DNA of 17,344 nucleotides from positions 1-17,344 of the forward strand of contig JAVBLA010000054.1 in assembly GCA_031553775.1 (NCBI GenBank), given 5' to 3'. Source of the DNA: JAISFI01 sp031553775. GTDB taxonomy: Bacteria > Bacteroidota > Bacteroidia > Bacteroidales > Azobacteroidaceae. The first letter of the stretch is position 1; every line of letters begins with the position of its first letter. The position numbers and the translations under genes were made by a program. The notes below the pieces were generated by a model, which had not been told where the DNA came from, searched no databases, and worked only from the letters and a program-made list of their open reading frames with translations. Below are positions 8,586 through 16,044 of the stretch, one piece after another.

Positions 8586-9565
8586 GGATTGTATTTGGAA
8601 ATCTTTAAAATCCCCTGACTGTCGGTGTTTTTTATCAGTTCCTGCAGAGAAGTCTGTGGCGCTTGTTTCATATAGGCAAGGATAATCCGGTATCCTGTCC
8701 AGATACCGACTCTCCCGGGAGAACTGTCCGGCATGAAGGCGGTATGCGGTGCATCCTGAATATATTTGTCTATCATAAGCCGTTCCTGAGTATATAAATG
8801 TTTTTCCTGGAGAATGGATTTCCATATCCGGGACTCATTTTTCCGGCACCATTCATCCTGCTCGTCCGTATAGCCGATTATGCCGGTTTCAGAATAGGAG
8901 GGGAGGGCTAACGACAATATATATCGCAGTTTTCCTTCGTATAACATCCTGTCTAAAAGTGTTTCACCGGTAGACCCTATAGGGTATTCGGCCATTAAAA
9001 ATCCTAACAGATAATCGGGAGCGATTCTTTCGGGAACCATATTCCGGCGTTGGTAGTCGTAAAAAAAGTCGGTATACAACGGATAATTCTCTCCCATATA
9101 TTTATCTGCTGAAACAGACAGGAATTTATCCGATATGATAATATTCTGGATCAGTCCGGAAACATGTATATATAACTCCGGTATCTGAATGGAATCGAAT
9201 GACGATTGAAGAAACTGAAATCCGGAAGAAACGAGTTTTTCAGTTTCTGAAATATCGGCAAAAGCTTTCAATTCATCCTGGTATAATTGTTTCAGTAAAG
9301 GATGTGAAAAATACTCTGTTAAGCGGTTGAAAAAACCGGTCGAGTCGGAATTGCCGATCCCCAGGATGTTTTCTCCGTATAAATCTAAAAACCGGCGATG
9401 GTCTTGCAGTAAGTCTTCCTGCGATTTTTCTCCTGAAAGGTATTCGAACAGATCTTTGTCAAACCGGTGGATGGTGATTATCGCTTCTTCACCGTAAACT
9501 TTCCTTTCCGTACACCCGAAAAGGAATACACAGGACAGGTACAGTACGATTATTTTTCTTTTCAT
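8582..9565 (-). CDS. gldB: GldB-like gliding motility lipoprotein
   Basis: I choose the ATG at 9565 (327 residues). It gives a clean lipoprotein signal peptide, MKRKIIVLYLSCVFLFGC, with lipobox LFGC and lipidated Cys18. The longer TTG-start version adds 14 residues and would begin inside a palindrome. The mature part opens with the GldB-family motif IHRFDKDLFEYL. Later it has GENYPLYTDFFYDYQRRNM and VPERIAPDYLLGFLMAEYP, which match the family's central region by eye. GldB is a membrane-anchored lipoprotein required for gliding in Flavobacterium. Homologues are widespread in non-gliding Bacteroidales, where the role is unclear. No gldC or nadE neighbour, typical of Flavobacterium, is visible. 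It converges on the U32 gene with the stop codons sharing TTAA, and diverges from the two-component operon. Confidence 0.85.
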   Translation of the reverse strand: MKRKIIVLYLSCVFLFGCTERKVYGEEAIITIHRFDKDLFEYLSGEKSQEDLLQDHRRFLDLYGENILGIGNSDSTGFFNRLTEYFSHPLLKQLYQDELKAFADISETEKLVSSGFQFLQSSFDSIQIPELYIHVSGLIQNIIISDKFLSVSADKYMGENYPLYTDFFYDYQRRNMVPERIAPDYLLGFLMAEYPIGSTGETLLDRMLYEGKLRYILSLALPSYSETGIIGYTDEQDEWCRKNESRIWKSILQEKHLYTQERLMIDKYIQDAPHTAFMPDSSPGRVGIWTGYRIILAYMKQAPQTSLQELIKNTDSQGILKISKYNP

Positions 9566-9574
9566 TAGATTATT

Positions 9575-9607
9575 TAAAGATAAATTACTCGTTTGAAGAA
9601 CGAACAA
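9575..9607 (-). promoter_or_regulatory. Weak candidate promoter for the gldB-like gene
   Basis: On the minus strand TATCTTTA (9582-9575) differs from TAnnTTTG at the last base only. A TTG at 9607-9605, inside the left palindrome arm, lies 22 bases further upstream. The start codon is at 9565, so the leader would be very short. The match is partial and the spacing slightly long, so this is tentative. Confidence 0.3.
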
Positions 9608-9629
9608 TTGTAGGTGTTTATTGTTCGTT
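9599..9629. promoter_or_regulatory. Perfect inverted repeat, candidate operator between divergent genes
   Basis: AACGAACAAT (9599-9608) and ATTGTTCGTT (9620-9629) are perfect 10-base inverted arms with an 11-base spacer. The arm centres are 21 bases apart, two helical turns, as expected for a dimeric DNA-binding protein. It has no T-tract and lies between two divergent gene starts, so a terminator role is unlikely. Both candidate -33 TTG elements sit in its arms. The binding protein is unknown. Confidence 0.6.
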
Positions 9630-9653
9630 AATTGGGAAATCTTGTTATATTTG
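9621..9653 (+). promoter_or_regulatory. Promoter for the response regulator-kinase operon
   Basis: TATATTTG at 9646-9653 matches the Bacteroidota -7 consensus TAnnTTTG exactly. A TTG at 9621-9623 lies 22 bases upstream as a possible -33 element and overlaps the right palindrome arm. Transcription would start near 9658, giving a leader of roughly 49 bases before the ATG at 9707. A purine-rich GAAAGG lies just before the start. Confidence 0.55.
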
Positions 9654-9706
9654 CACCATTATTGTAAGTTGCATGTTAAAAACCTGTAAAAAAGATTGAA
9701 AGGCCA

Positions 9707-11026
9707 ATGGATTCTATTTTGATCATCGAAGATGATTTAACGCTTAGTTTGATGTTAAAGACTTGGCTGTCAAAGAAAAATTTTGCAGTGACTACCGCTT
9801 TGAACGTAGCGGACTCCAAAAAAAAGATTGCGGACTCCCAGCCGGAGATTATACTGTTAGATTTACGTTTACCTGATGAAAACGGTATTTCGTTGCTTAA
9901 ATGGGTAAAAGAAAAATATCCTTCTATCATTGTGATTATGATGACCGGTTATGCGGATATCGGTTCTGCTGTAGAGTCAATCAAGTCCGGAGCATACGAC
10001 TATGTAGCTAAGCCCCTGAATCCGGAAGAATTATACAAAAAAATCACCGGAGCGATCGCCCAGCGGGAATTAGGAGTCGCGGAGGAACGCCAACCCATTT
10101 TCCCTGATGAATATGTTAAAGGCCATTCTTTAGAATATCAGCGTTTATATGAATATGTCGACCTGGTGGCTCCCACCCGTTTATCGGTGTTAATCCGGGG
10201 TGCCAGCGGTGTAGGGAAAGAACATGTCGCACGGTTGATCCACGATAAGAGCGAGCGGGCTTCAGGTCCGTTTGTAGCAGTAGATTGTGGCGTTTTGTCC
10301 AAAGAATTGTCGGCCAGCGAATTCTTCGGTCATATAAAGGGTGCTTTTACAGGCGCAATCAATAATAAAATCGGATATTTTCAGACATCCAACGGAGGAA
10401 CCCTCTTCCTGGATGAAATAGGAAACCTTTCTATGGATATCCAGATACAATTACTCCGGGTCCTTCAGGAGAAAAAAATAAAACAAGTGGGTGGAGAGAA
10501 AGAAATCCCGGTAGATGTACGTGTTATTGCCGCTACCAATGAAGAAATAGACTTCTCTTCTCCGAATACATCTTTCCGCCTCGATTTATATCACCGGGTC
10601 AGCGAATTTGTATTGTATGTGCCGTCTTTGTCCGAGTGCCGGGAAGATATCAGCCTGTATGCCCACCATTTTCTGGAGATCTCGAACTGGGACCTGAAAA
10701 AACAGATCATCGGATTTACTCCGGATGCTTTGGATTATCTGGCCAACTACTCCTGGCCGGGTAATATAAGGGAGTTGAAAAACATCATCAATCGTCTCAC
10801 TTTGATTGCTCCGGGTCCTTATATTACCTCGGAGATCATACCGGACTATATCAAAGAGAAAAGTTCCGGAGAAAAATCTTTTTCTACCAAGCAAGTCAAT
10901 GAAAAAGAACGGATTGAAGAGGCTTTACGCTATTCCAATAACAACAAATCGAAAGCTGCTGCTTTACTGAATATCGACAGGAAGACTTTATATAATAAAT
11001 TGAAATTGTACGAAATCGATGTCTGA
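9707..11026 (+). CDS. Sigma-54-dependent response regulator (NtrC/RteB type)
   Basis: This 439-residue cytoplasmic regulator has three domains. A receiver (about 1-120) has acidic pair Asp9-Asp10, phosphoacceptor Asp52 (LLDLRLPD), Thr80 and Lys102. An AAA+ sigma-54 activator domain (about 137-370) has Walker A GASGVGKE at 165-172, Walker B LFLDE at 233-237 and likely arginine fingers in FRLDLYHR. A Fis-type helix-turn-helix sits at about 403-437 (NNNKSKAAALLNIDRKTLYNKL). The sigma-54-contacting loop GAFTGA is intact at 212-217, so it should be able to remodel the sigma-54 holoenzyme. Walker A has GASG where GESG is usual, a mild variation. The 8-base overlap with the kinase gene that follows marks that kinase as its partner. 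Target promoters are not identified here. Confidence 0.95.
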   Translation: MDSILIIEDDLTLSLMLKTWLSKKNFAVTTALNVADSKKKIADSQPEIILLDLRLPDENGISLLKWVKEKYPSIIVIMMTGYADIGSAVESIKSGAYDYVAKPLNPEELYKKITGAIAQRELGVAEERQPIFPDEYVKGHSLEYQRLYEYVDLVAPTRLSVLIRGASGVGKEHVARLIHDKSERASGPFVAVDCGVLSKELSASEFFGHIKGAFTGAINNKIGYFQTSNGGTLFLDEIGNLSMDIQIQLLRVLQEKKIKQVGGEKEIPVDVRVIAATNEEIDFSSPNTSFRLDLYHRVSEFVLYVPSLSECREDISLYAHHFLEISNWDLKKQIIGFTPDALDYLANYSWPGNIRELKNIINRLTLIAPGPYITSEIIPDYIKEKSSGEKSFSTKQVNEKERIEEALRYSNNNKSKAAALLNIDRKTLYNKLKLYEIDV

Positions 11027-13493
11027 AAAACACCCAATTACTCAGCCTTCAAAAATTAAGTTTGTTATATTTATCGGTTATTTTATTCTGATTATACTCG
11101 CCGTCTATGGTGTATTCCGGATTTACTCCGAGTTCAGAACCTTTTCCGAATATGAAACTCCTTTTGAGGAAAGAAAAGAGCTGATGTTGATTAGTAATAC
11201 TTTGGCTAATCTGTATGAATCGGAAAGTATGAGCCGGTTGTTGTTGTCTACTTCCTTTCAATCCAATGAACGAGTCATATATGATTCTCTTCAGAACGTA
11301 ATTTATTCGCAAATAGAAACCCTTCGTGATTTTTCTTCCGATTCGTTGATGAATTCCCGTTTGGACAGTCTTACCTTATTGTTGAGCCTGAAATACCGGA
11401 ATATCACTCAAATGTTCAACCTGATGGATTCCATCAACAAGGTTCCTTACACAAAAAAGACGCTTAATACTGTGCTTTCCAGAAAAAATATCGATTTTTT
11501 TGACAAGATCTATACGGTACATACCCAGGATAAGTCGGATACGATAATAGCTCAGGTAAAGAAAAAATCGTTAGGCCGGAGATTTACGGATCTGTTCCGG
11601 ACCAATGTGATCGATTCGGTTTATTTGCAATCCAATAAAGGGACTGCTATTTCGGATTCAGTGATGCCTATCCAGAATTATGCGGATACGGTTATGCAAT
11701 ATGTTACGGATGTAATCCTGGATTTTGATAAAAGAAAAGAAGTGCTGATCCGGCAATTGGCATACAAGCAGAACCTGATGTTCAGAACCAACGAGCATTT
11801 GTCTTCCCAGATCAATTCCATTTTAAGGGATATGGAATCCCGGGAAACAGAGAAGAGTGTCTTATTCCTGAAAGAAAAAGACAGTGCTTTAAACCGCTCT
11901 TCCAATGTAGCTTCCCGTATTGCCATAGCTGCCCTGATCACCGCCATTATTTTTATTATGTTGAGTATGCGGTTTATTACCCGGGAACAGAAGTACAGGC
12001 GGCAATTGGAAAATGCTAAAAAATATGCGGAGGATTTGTTGCGTAGCAGGGAGCGCCTGATGTTAACGCTTTCGCATGACATCAAAGCGCCTTTGAGCTC
12101 GATTATCGGATATATAGAATTACTCACAAAAAGCAAACTGCAACCCAGGGAAAAATATTACCTGGAGAATATGCAGGGTTCTTCCGAACATGCCCTGGAA
12201 TTGATTACCAAACTATTAGACTATCACCGGCTTGAATCGGGAAAACAGGAAATTAACCTGATGAATTTTTCTCCATACCGGCTTTTGGGTGATATTTACC
12301 AGAGCTTTGTGCCTTTGGCCGAACGAAAAAAACTGGCTTTTGAGTTTGCAAATAGCCTGAATGCCGAATCTATTTATTTGGGCGATGCGTTCCGTATCCG
12401 CCAGGTATTGAATAATTTATTATCAAATGCCCTGAAGTTTACGGAAACAGGAAAAATTACCCTGCATGCTTCGATTCATACTGCCCGGAAAAATGAAATT
12501 CTGACAATTGTAGTGAAAGATACGGGATGTGGCATCGGAGAAGAAGCGAAGAGCCAGATTTTTGAAGAATTTGTCCGTACCGACAGCTCCGATTTTCAGG
12601 GAATCGAAGGCTCCGGCCTGGGCCTGGCAATTACCAGAAAATTAGTTCTGTTGATGCGGGGCGATATCCAGGTAGAGTCGGAAGTAGGAAAAGGAAGCGT
12701 ATTTACAGCTTATATTCCGTTGAAACTTAAGGATAAGCAAGTTGCCGGAAAAATGAAAATCACTGACAAGGGGAAATTAAAAATCCTGTTTATCGACGAC
12801 GATCTTGTCCTTTTAAATATGTACGCAGAGATGCTTCGCCGGGAAGGCTTTTCTCCGGTGATGTGTTCCAGTTCTCCGGAAGCATTGAAAGTCCTTCAGG
12901 AAATGCCTTTTGATATGATTTTTTCCGATATTCAAATGCCCGATATAAACGGATTTGAGTTGGCGGAACGTCTCCGGAATGCTACATTCAAAGGTTCGAA
13001 AGATGTACCTTTGATTGCGCTATCTGCACGTTCGGATATTTCTGAAAGCGCTTTTAAAGAGGCCGGATTTACAGGTTTCCTGGCTAAGCCGTTTACTTCT
13101 GCGCAATTGCTTGATATCATTATGTCGTATACCGGATTTTCGTCAAAACAAAGAAAAAATACAATAGTAGATGAAGGCTTCAATGCCCTCACTGCATTTG
13201 CCGGTAATGATAAAGATGCGGGGAGAAGTATTGTGGAGACATTTATACAGGAAAACTCCCTGGCAGTTAAAAAAATGGAAGAGGCCCTTTATACGGACGA
13301 CTGGGACATCATTCGTTCTTATGCCCATAAATTGCTGCCATTGATGCGTATGGTGGGGGCAGATCCGATTGTTACCATATTATATAATCTGGAGAATAAC
13401 CTGCGTGATGAGAATACAGTAAAGGAGTTGATCAAGATGGTCAGAATTAAAAATAAAGAAGCGGAAGACTTTGTAAAAGACCATATGAGTTAA
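11019..13493 (+). CDS. Hybrid sensor histidine kinase with receiver and HPt domains
   Basis: The 824-residue membrane protein has a membrane segment at about 14-37 and an extracytoplasmic, mostly polar and probably helical region of about 260 residues (39-297) matching no sensor domain I recognise. A second membrane segment lies at about 298-320 with a linker helix after it. The kinase core has phospho-His353 (LSHDIKAPLS), N box around 465-474 (NNLLSNALKF), DTGCGIG at 501-507 and GSGLGL at 531-536. A receiver follows at about 587-705 with Asp593-595, phosphoacceptor Asp637 (FSDIQMPD), Ser669 and Lys690. A C-terminal HPt domain has His770 in SYAHKLLPLMRMVG. Together with the upstream regulator this supports a His353 - Asp637 - His770 - Asp52 phosphorelay. 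It resembles BarA-like and RteA-like kinases in architecture. The inducing signal is unknown. The ATG lies 8 bases inside the regulator gene. Confidence 0.94.
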   Translation: MSEKHPITQPSKIKFVIFIGYFILIILAVYGVFRIYSEFRTFSEYETPFEERKELMLISNTLANLYESESMSRLLLSTSFQSNERVIYDSLQNVIYSQIETLRDFSSDSLMNSRLDSLTLLLSLKYRNITQMFNLMDSINKVPYTKKTLNTVLSRKNIDFFDKIYTVHTQDKSDTIIAQVKKKSLGRRFTDLFRTNVIDSVYLQSNKGTAISDSVMPIQNYADTVMQYVTDVILDFDKRKEVLIRQLAYKQNLMFRTNEHLSSQINSILRDMESRETEKSVLFLKEKDSALNRSSNVASRIAIAALITAIIFIMLSMRFITREQKYRRQLENAKKYAEDLLRSRERLMLTLSHDIKAPLSSIIGYIELLTKSKLQPREKYYLENMQGSSEHALELITKLLDYHRLESGKQEINLMNFSPYRLLGDIYQSFVPLAERKKLAFEFANSLNAESIYLGDAFRIRQVLNNLLSNALKFTETGKITLHASIHTARKNEILTIVVKDTGCGIGEEAKSQIFEEFVRTDSSDFQGIEGSGLGLAITRKLVLLMRGDIQVESEVGKGSVFTAYIPLKLKDKQVAGKMKITDKGKLKILFIDDDLVLLNMYAEMLRREGFSPVMCSSSPEALKVLQEMPFDMIFSDIQMPDINGFELAERLRNATFKGSKDVPLIALSARSDISESAFKEAGFTGFLAKPFTSAQLLDIIMSYTGFSSKQRKNTIVDEGFNALTAFAGNDKDAGRSIVETFIQENSLAVKKMEEALYTDDWDIIRSYAHKLLPLMRMVGADPIVTILYNLENNLRDENTVKELIKMVRIKNKEAEDFVKDHMS

Positions 13494-13531
13494 GCTTTGT
13501 AGACTTTTGTAGATTCTATGTGGAATTTGTG

Positions 13532-13567
13532 GCGGTATATCTACGTTCGGGATATATCGCTTTTTTT
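13532..13567 (+). terminator. Rho-independent terminator of the two-component operon
   Basis: Arms GCGGTATATC (13532-13541) and GATATATCGC (13551-13560) pair over 10 bases with one G-U, around a 9-base loop. Seven Ts follow directly. It begins 38 bases after the kinase stop. Confidence 0.8.
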
Positions 13568-13841
13568 GTTTTATGCATATTAATCGTTTGGTATTTAAAG
13601 TATTATCATCGAATAGTTTTTACCCTGTAAGAAAATATCAATCTTGGTATGGTTTTTTCATGTTTGTCGAATGAGTATATAAGAATTATAGTGTAGTTTA
13701 GCCAAAACCTTTCTGCGAAAAAGTCTCAGGCCTGCTGAAATTACATTTCTTCTTTGTTGAAAAGAGTCGGTGTAATGCTTGTTTGAGTTTCAACAGAAGG
13801 TCTTATAGATCTCTGTAGTTGTTTTTATAGGTTTTTAATGG
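13568..13841 (+). ncRNA. Gene-free stretch between two terminators; candidate small RNA
   Basis: No convincing coding frame is present. The longest plus-strand ATG frame I found starts at 13573 and has 33 codons with no ribosome-binding site. The stretch is bounded on the left by the operon terminator and on the right by a strong terminator that no gene precedes, which implies an independent transcript. It contains an imperfect hairpin at 13749-13799: TGTTGAAA (13755-13762) pairs with TTTCAACA (13788-13795), extended by CTTC/GAAG across a two-base bulge. It also contains an 8-base palindrome CAGGCCTG. I could not identify a clear promoter; TAGTTTAG at 13694 is one mismatch from TAnnTTTG but lacks a well-spaced -33. 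No known RNA family is recognised. Confidence 0.35.
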
Positions 13842-13872
13842 AAAAAAGGCGCCTGGTTTGGGTGCCTTTTTT
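13842..13872 (+). terminator. Strong rho-independent terminator without an upstream gene
   Basis: AAAAAAGGCGCC (13842-13853) pairs with GGTGCCTTTTTT (13861-13872) over 12 bases with one G-U and a 7-base loop. The A/T runs flanking the GC-rich core make it potentially bidirectional. The nearest upstream gene already has its own terminator about 280 bases earlier. Confidence 0.8.
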
Positions 13873-13941
13873 ATTTAGTAAATTTCACCTTAAAAAAAAC
13901 AACATTGACCACTGACTTTTTTTACCCGGTTTAGAATGATT

Positions 13942-13949
13942 TAAACTTG
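13942..13949 (+). promoter_or_regulatory. Weak candidate -7 element for the lipoprotein gene
   Basis: TAAACTTG matches five of the six fixed positions of TAnnTTTG and would give a leader of about 33 bases. The stretch after it is very AT-rich, which is usual for Bacteroidota translation starts. No clear -33 element was found. Confidence 0.3.
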
Positions 13950-13986
13950 CATGTTTTTAAAATTATAATTTAATACAAACATCGCA

Positions 13987-14472
13987 ATGAAATTATCAAA
14001 ATTGTTATTATCATTACTGTTTATTGCTATTGCCTGCTCGTTTACCGCTTGTTCTGAAGATGATGAAACTACCACATCTTCTACTGTTGCTATGGAAATT
14101 CTTGGAACATGGAAAGTGGGTACTACTACTTTGAGCGCTCAGGTTTTGGGGATCACTGTTCCGGGTACGGAATATGCTGTATCGGAAAGTTCCGGAGATT
14201 TATGGGAGTTTACGGATGCCGGGGAAATTCTGGTTAATTCTGAATCTGCCTATGCTTATGCTGTAGAGGGCAATCTCGTGACAATTAATTATGGGGATGG
14301 AACGAGTGTGAGTTTTACGGCCAGTATTTATAATAATGCGCTTTCGTTGTCTTCTACTGTACTTAATGCAAATACCCTTTCTTTAATAGGAATTTCTCTC
14401 GATGGTTCGTGGCTGCAATCTATTTTGTCTTATTCTCAGTTGGCAATGGTTTACAACTTTTCGAGAGACTGA
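13987..14472 (+). CDS. Small lipocalin-like lipoprotein, probably surface exposed
   Basis: The 161-residue protein has a lysine-containing N-terminus, a hydrophobic core and a lipobox FTAC, with predicted lipidated Cys22. The residues directly after it, SEDDE, fit the acidic surface lipoprotein export signal described in Bacteroidota, so the mature protein is probably displayed outside the outer membrane. The mature part has ILGTWKV at about 38-44, a typical opening of lipocalin-like domains in Bacteroidales lipoproteins. After it come alternating polar and hydrophobic stretches rich in Ser and Thr (DLWEFTDAGEILV, NLVTINYGDG) consistent with a beta-barrel. Ligand and function are unknown. It lies downstream of the orphan terminator and converges on menA with a 9-base gap. 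The lipoprotein call is firm; the fold is an inference from short motifs. Confidence 0.78.
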   Translation: MKLSKLLLSLLFIAIACSFTACSEDDETTTSSTVAMEILGTWKVGTTTLSAQVLGITVPGTEYAVSESSGDLWEFTDAGEILVNSESAYAYAVEGNLVTINYGDGTSVSFTASIYNNALSLSSTVLNANTLSLIGISLDGSWLQSILSYSQLAMVYNFSRD

Positions 14473-14481
14473 GAAAGAATT

Positions 14482-15384
14482 TTAACCGATCAGGATTCCC
14501 ACTCCCAAAAGTATTCCGAAAATGATCACATTCCGGGCGCTTTGCCCCAGAATGTGGTTTAATGCGTTACCTTCCTGTATCTTACACATGGATTTCCATG
14601 TTGCCCAATGAGGAATCAGGTAGACAATAGGAAGTAAAGCTGCACAATAACCGTGGGAAGCAATTAGGAAGAAACAAGTGCCAGTAGCAGCTATTCCGTT
14701 TGCCAGATAAAAATAACGGCCGAATTTTTCTCCGAAAAGTACGATAGTTGTATATTTTCCGGAAATACGGTCGGCTTCCCGGTCCCTGTAGTTATTGGCA
14801 ACTAAAATGTTGGTGGTTACAACTCCCATGGCAATCCCGCAAATCATAGCCGGCATACTCCATTCCTGGGTTTGGGTATAATAGGTGAAGACTACGGGGA
14901 CGATGCCATAAAAGATTAAAACGCAAATATCTCCCAATCCTCTGTATGCCAAAGGAAAAGGACCTGCTGAGTATGCGAATACACCGATACATACGGCAAT
15001 ACCCACGGGCACGATCTTCCATCCTGCGTAATAAATAGCGGCACTACCCAGCAAACAGGCAAAGGTCATTAGCAGGATGGCGGCTTTCAACATAGCCGGC
15101 GGACTGATCCATCCCTGGGCTACTGCTCTTTCCGGGCCTATGCGGTCTTCCCGGTCACTCCCTTTCACAAAATCAAAATAATCGTTCAGGAAGTTTGATA
15201 CGATCTGGGCAATCAGTGCAAATAAAATACATATCAGGGAGGGTATCCATTGGAATCGGCCGTCTTTCCAGGCCAGGGAGCAGGCTACGAGCACAGGCAT
15301 TACGGATGCGGGTAATGTCCGGGGCCTGGCAGCCAGCAACCAGTAGGAATATTTCCTGTTTTTCATGACCTCAAAAGTACTCAT
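14482..15384 (-). CDS. menA: 1,4-dihydroxy-2-naphthoate polyprenyltransferase MenA
   Basis: MenA is a UbiA-superfamily inner-membrane enzyme that attaches the polyprenyl chain to 1,4-dihydroxy-2-naphthoate, giving demethylmenaquinone. The 300-residue product has WLLAARPRTLPASV near the N-terminus. The first Mg-diphosphate motif is NDYFDFVKGSDRED (67-80) and the second is NNYRDREADR (197-206). Around eight or nine hydrophobic membrane segments fill the rest, and length and order fit the family. Two starts are possible: ATG at 15384, used here, or ATG at 15366 (294 residues), which places MKNRKYSYWLLAARP at the N-terminus as in many homologues. A -7-like TACTTTTG lies between the two ATGs, which would favour the shorter form if used. 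It is divergent from ribE, and no other men gene is in the window. Confidence 0.93.
   Translation of the reverse strand: MSTFEVMKNRKYSYWLLAARPRTLPASVMPVLVACSLAWKDGRFQWIPSLICILFALIAQIVSNFLNDYFDFVKGSDREDRIGPERAVAQGWISPPAMLKAAILLMTFACLLGSAAIYYAGWKIVPVGIAVCIGVFAYSAGPFPLAYRGLGDICVLIFYGIVPVVFTYYTQTQEWSMPAMICGIAMGVVTTNILVANNYRDREADRISGKYTTIVLFGEKFGRYFYLANGIAATGTCFFLIASHGYCAALLPIVYLIPHWATWKSMCKIQEGNALNHILGQSARNVIIFGILLGVGILIG
15372..15379 (-). promoter_or_regulatory. Candidate -7 element for menA, near-leaderless
   Basis: Read on the minus strand, TACTTTTG (15379-15372) is an exact TAnnTTTG match ending only 6 bases before the alternative menA ATG at 15366. If functional, transcription would begin at or next to that ATG. 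No -33 element is visible at normal spacing, so it may be a chance match. Confidence 0.3.
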
Positions 15385-15401
15385 TATTTGCTGTTTTTTT
15401 G

Positions 15402-15409
15402 TACCTTTG
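15402..15409 (+). promoter_or_regulatory. Candidate -7 promoter element for ribE operon
   Basis: TACCTTTG matches TAnnTTTG exactly and is the same octamer as in front of metA. Transcription would start near 15414, giving a leader of about 22 bases. That leaves no room for an FMN riboswitch ahead of ribE. The -33 element is not evident. Confidence 0.5.
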
Positions 15410-15435
15410 ACAGAGAAATATTAAACCAGATCATT

Positions 15436-16044
15436 ATGTTTTCAGGAATAGTAGAAGAAGCGGCTCTTGTTGTCGGTTTGAAACAGGAGCAGGGAAATTT
15501 GCACATCACTATGCAGTGCTCATTTACGGATGAATTGAAGATAGACCAAAGTGTGGCGCATAATGGTGTGTGCCTGACGGTAGTTGATAAAACAGGCAAT
15601 GCCTATACGGTTACGGCAATCAGAGAAACCCTGGATCGTTCTAACCTGGGCTTGTTGAAAGAAGGGGATAAAGTGAACCTGGAAAGAAGTATGTTGATGA
15701 ATGGCCGGCTAGACGGGCATATCGTGCAGGGACATGTGGACCAGACTGCTGTTTGTACCCGGGTGGAAGAAGCCGGTGGTAGCTGGTATTTTACTTTTGA
15801 ATATCCTTTCGATATAGAGAAATCCCGGCAAGGGTATATGACGGTTGAAAAAGGTTCGGTATGCGTAAACGGAGTCAGCCTGACGGTCTGTAATTCTAAC
15901 GACAACAGTTTTCAGGTCGCCATTATTCCTTATACTTACGAATTTACCAATTTTCATCAGATCAAAGCAGGTTCGGTGGTGAATCTGGAATTCGATATTA
16001 TCGGAAAATATATCAGCAAACTCAATACTTATACGCATGACTGA
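15436..16044 (+). CDS. ribE: Riboflavin synthase alpha chain
   Basis: The enzyme dismutates two 6,7-dimethyl-8-ribityllumazine molecules to riboflavin plus a pyrimidine product. The ATG at 15436 is chosen because family members start MFxGIV (here MFSGIVEEA); a TTG at 15388 would add 16 unrelated residues. At 202 residues it has two tandem lumazine-binding barrels. Barrel one has SVAHNGVCLTV (39-49, with the conserved Cys46) and ends near GHIVQGHVD (94-102). Barrel two has GSVCVNGVSLTV (140-151) and FDIIGKY (186-192). All key motifs are intact, so it should be active, normally as a homotrimer. It overlaps the nitroreductase gene by 8 bases and stands divergent from menA. The other rib genes are not in this window. 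Confidence 0.96.
   Translation: MFSGIVEEAALVVGLKQEQGNLHITMQCSFTDELKIDQSVAHNGVCLTVVDKTGNAYTVTAIRETLDRSNLGLLKEGDKVNLERSMLMNGRLDGHIVQGHVDQTAVCTRVEEAGGSWYFTFEYPFDIEKSRQGYMTVEKGSVCVNGVSLTVCNSNDNSFQVAIIPYTYEFTNFHQIKAGSVVNLEFDIIGKYISKLNTYTHD

Noticed and set aside
9566..9607. TTG start at 9607 for the gldB-like gene (14 more residues)
   Set aside because: The extension would place a polar stretch before the signal peptide and lies in the palindrome and promoter region. ATG at 9565 gives a textbook lipoprotein signal.
13645..13660. Possible sigma-54 promoter (TGG, then a T-rich TTTCA) in the candidate small-RNA region
   Set aside because: The GG spacing fits, but the essential GC of the -12 element is TC and the TGGCAC part is poor, so I do not call it. 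It would be attractive next to a sigma-54 activator if mapping showed a start near 13672.
13573..13674. 33-codon ATG frame in the intergenic region
   Set aside because: No ribosome-binding site, no recognisable signal or motif, and the length is within chance for AT-rich DNA.
15388..15435. TTG start adding 16 residues to riboflavin synthase
   Set aside because: Family members start at MFxGIV, which is the ATG at 15436, and the extension covers the promoter element.
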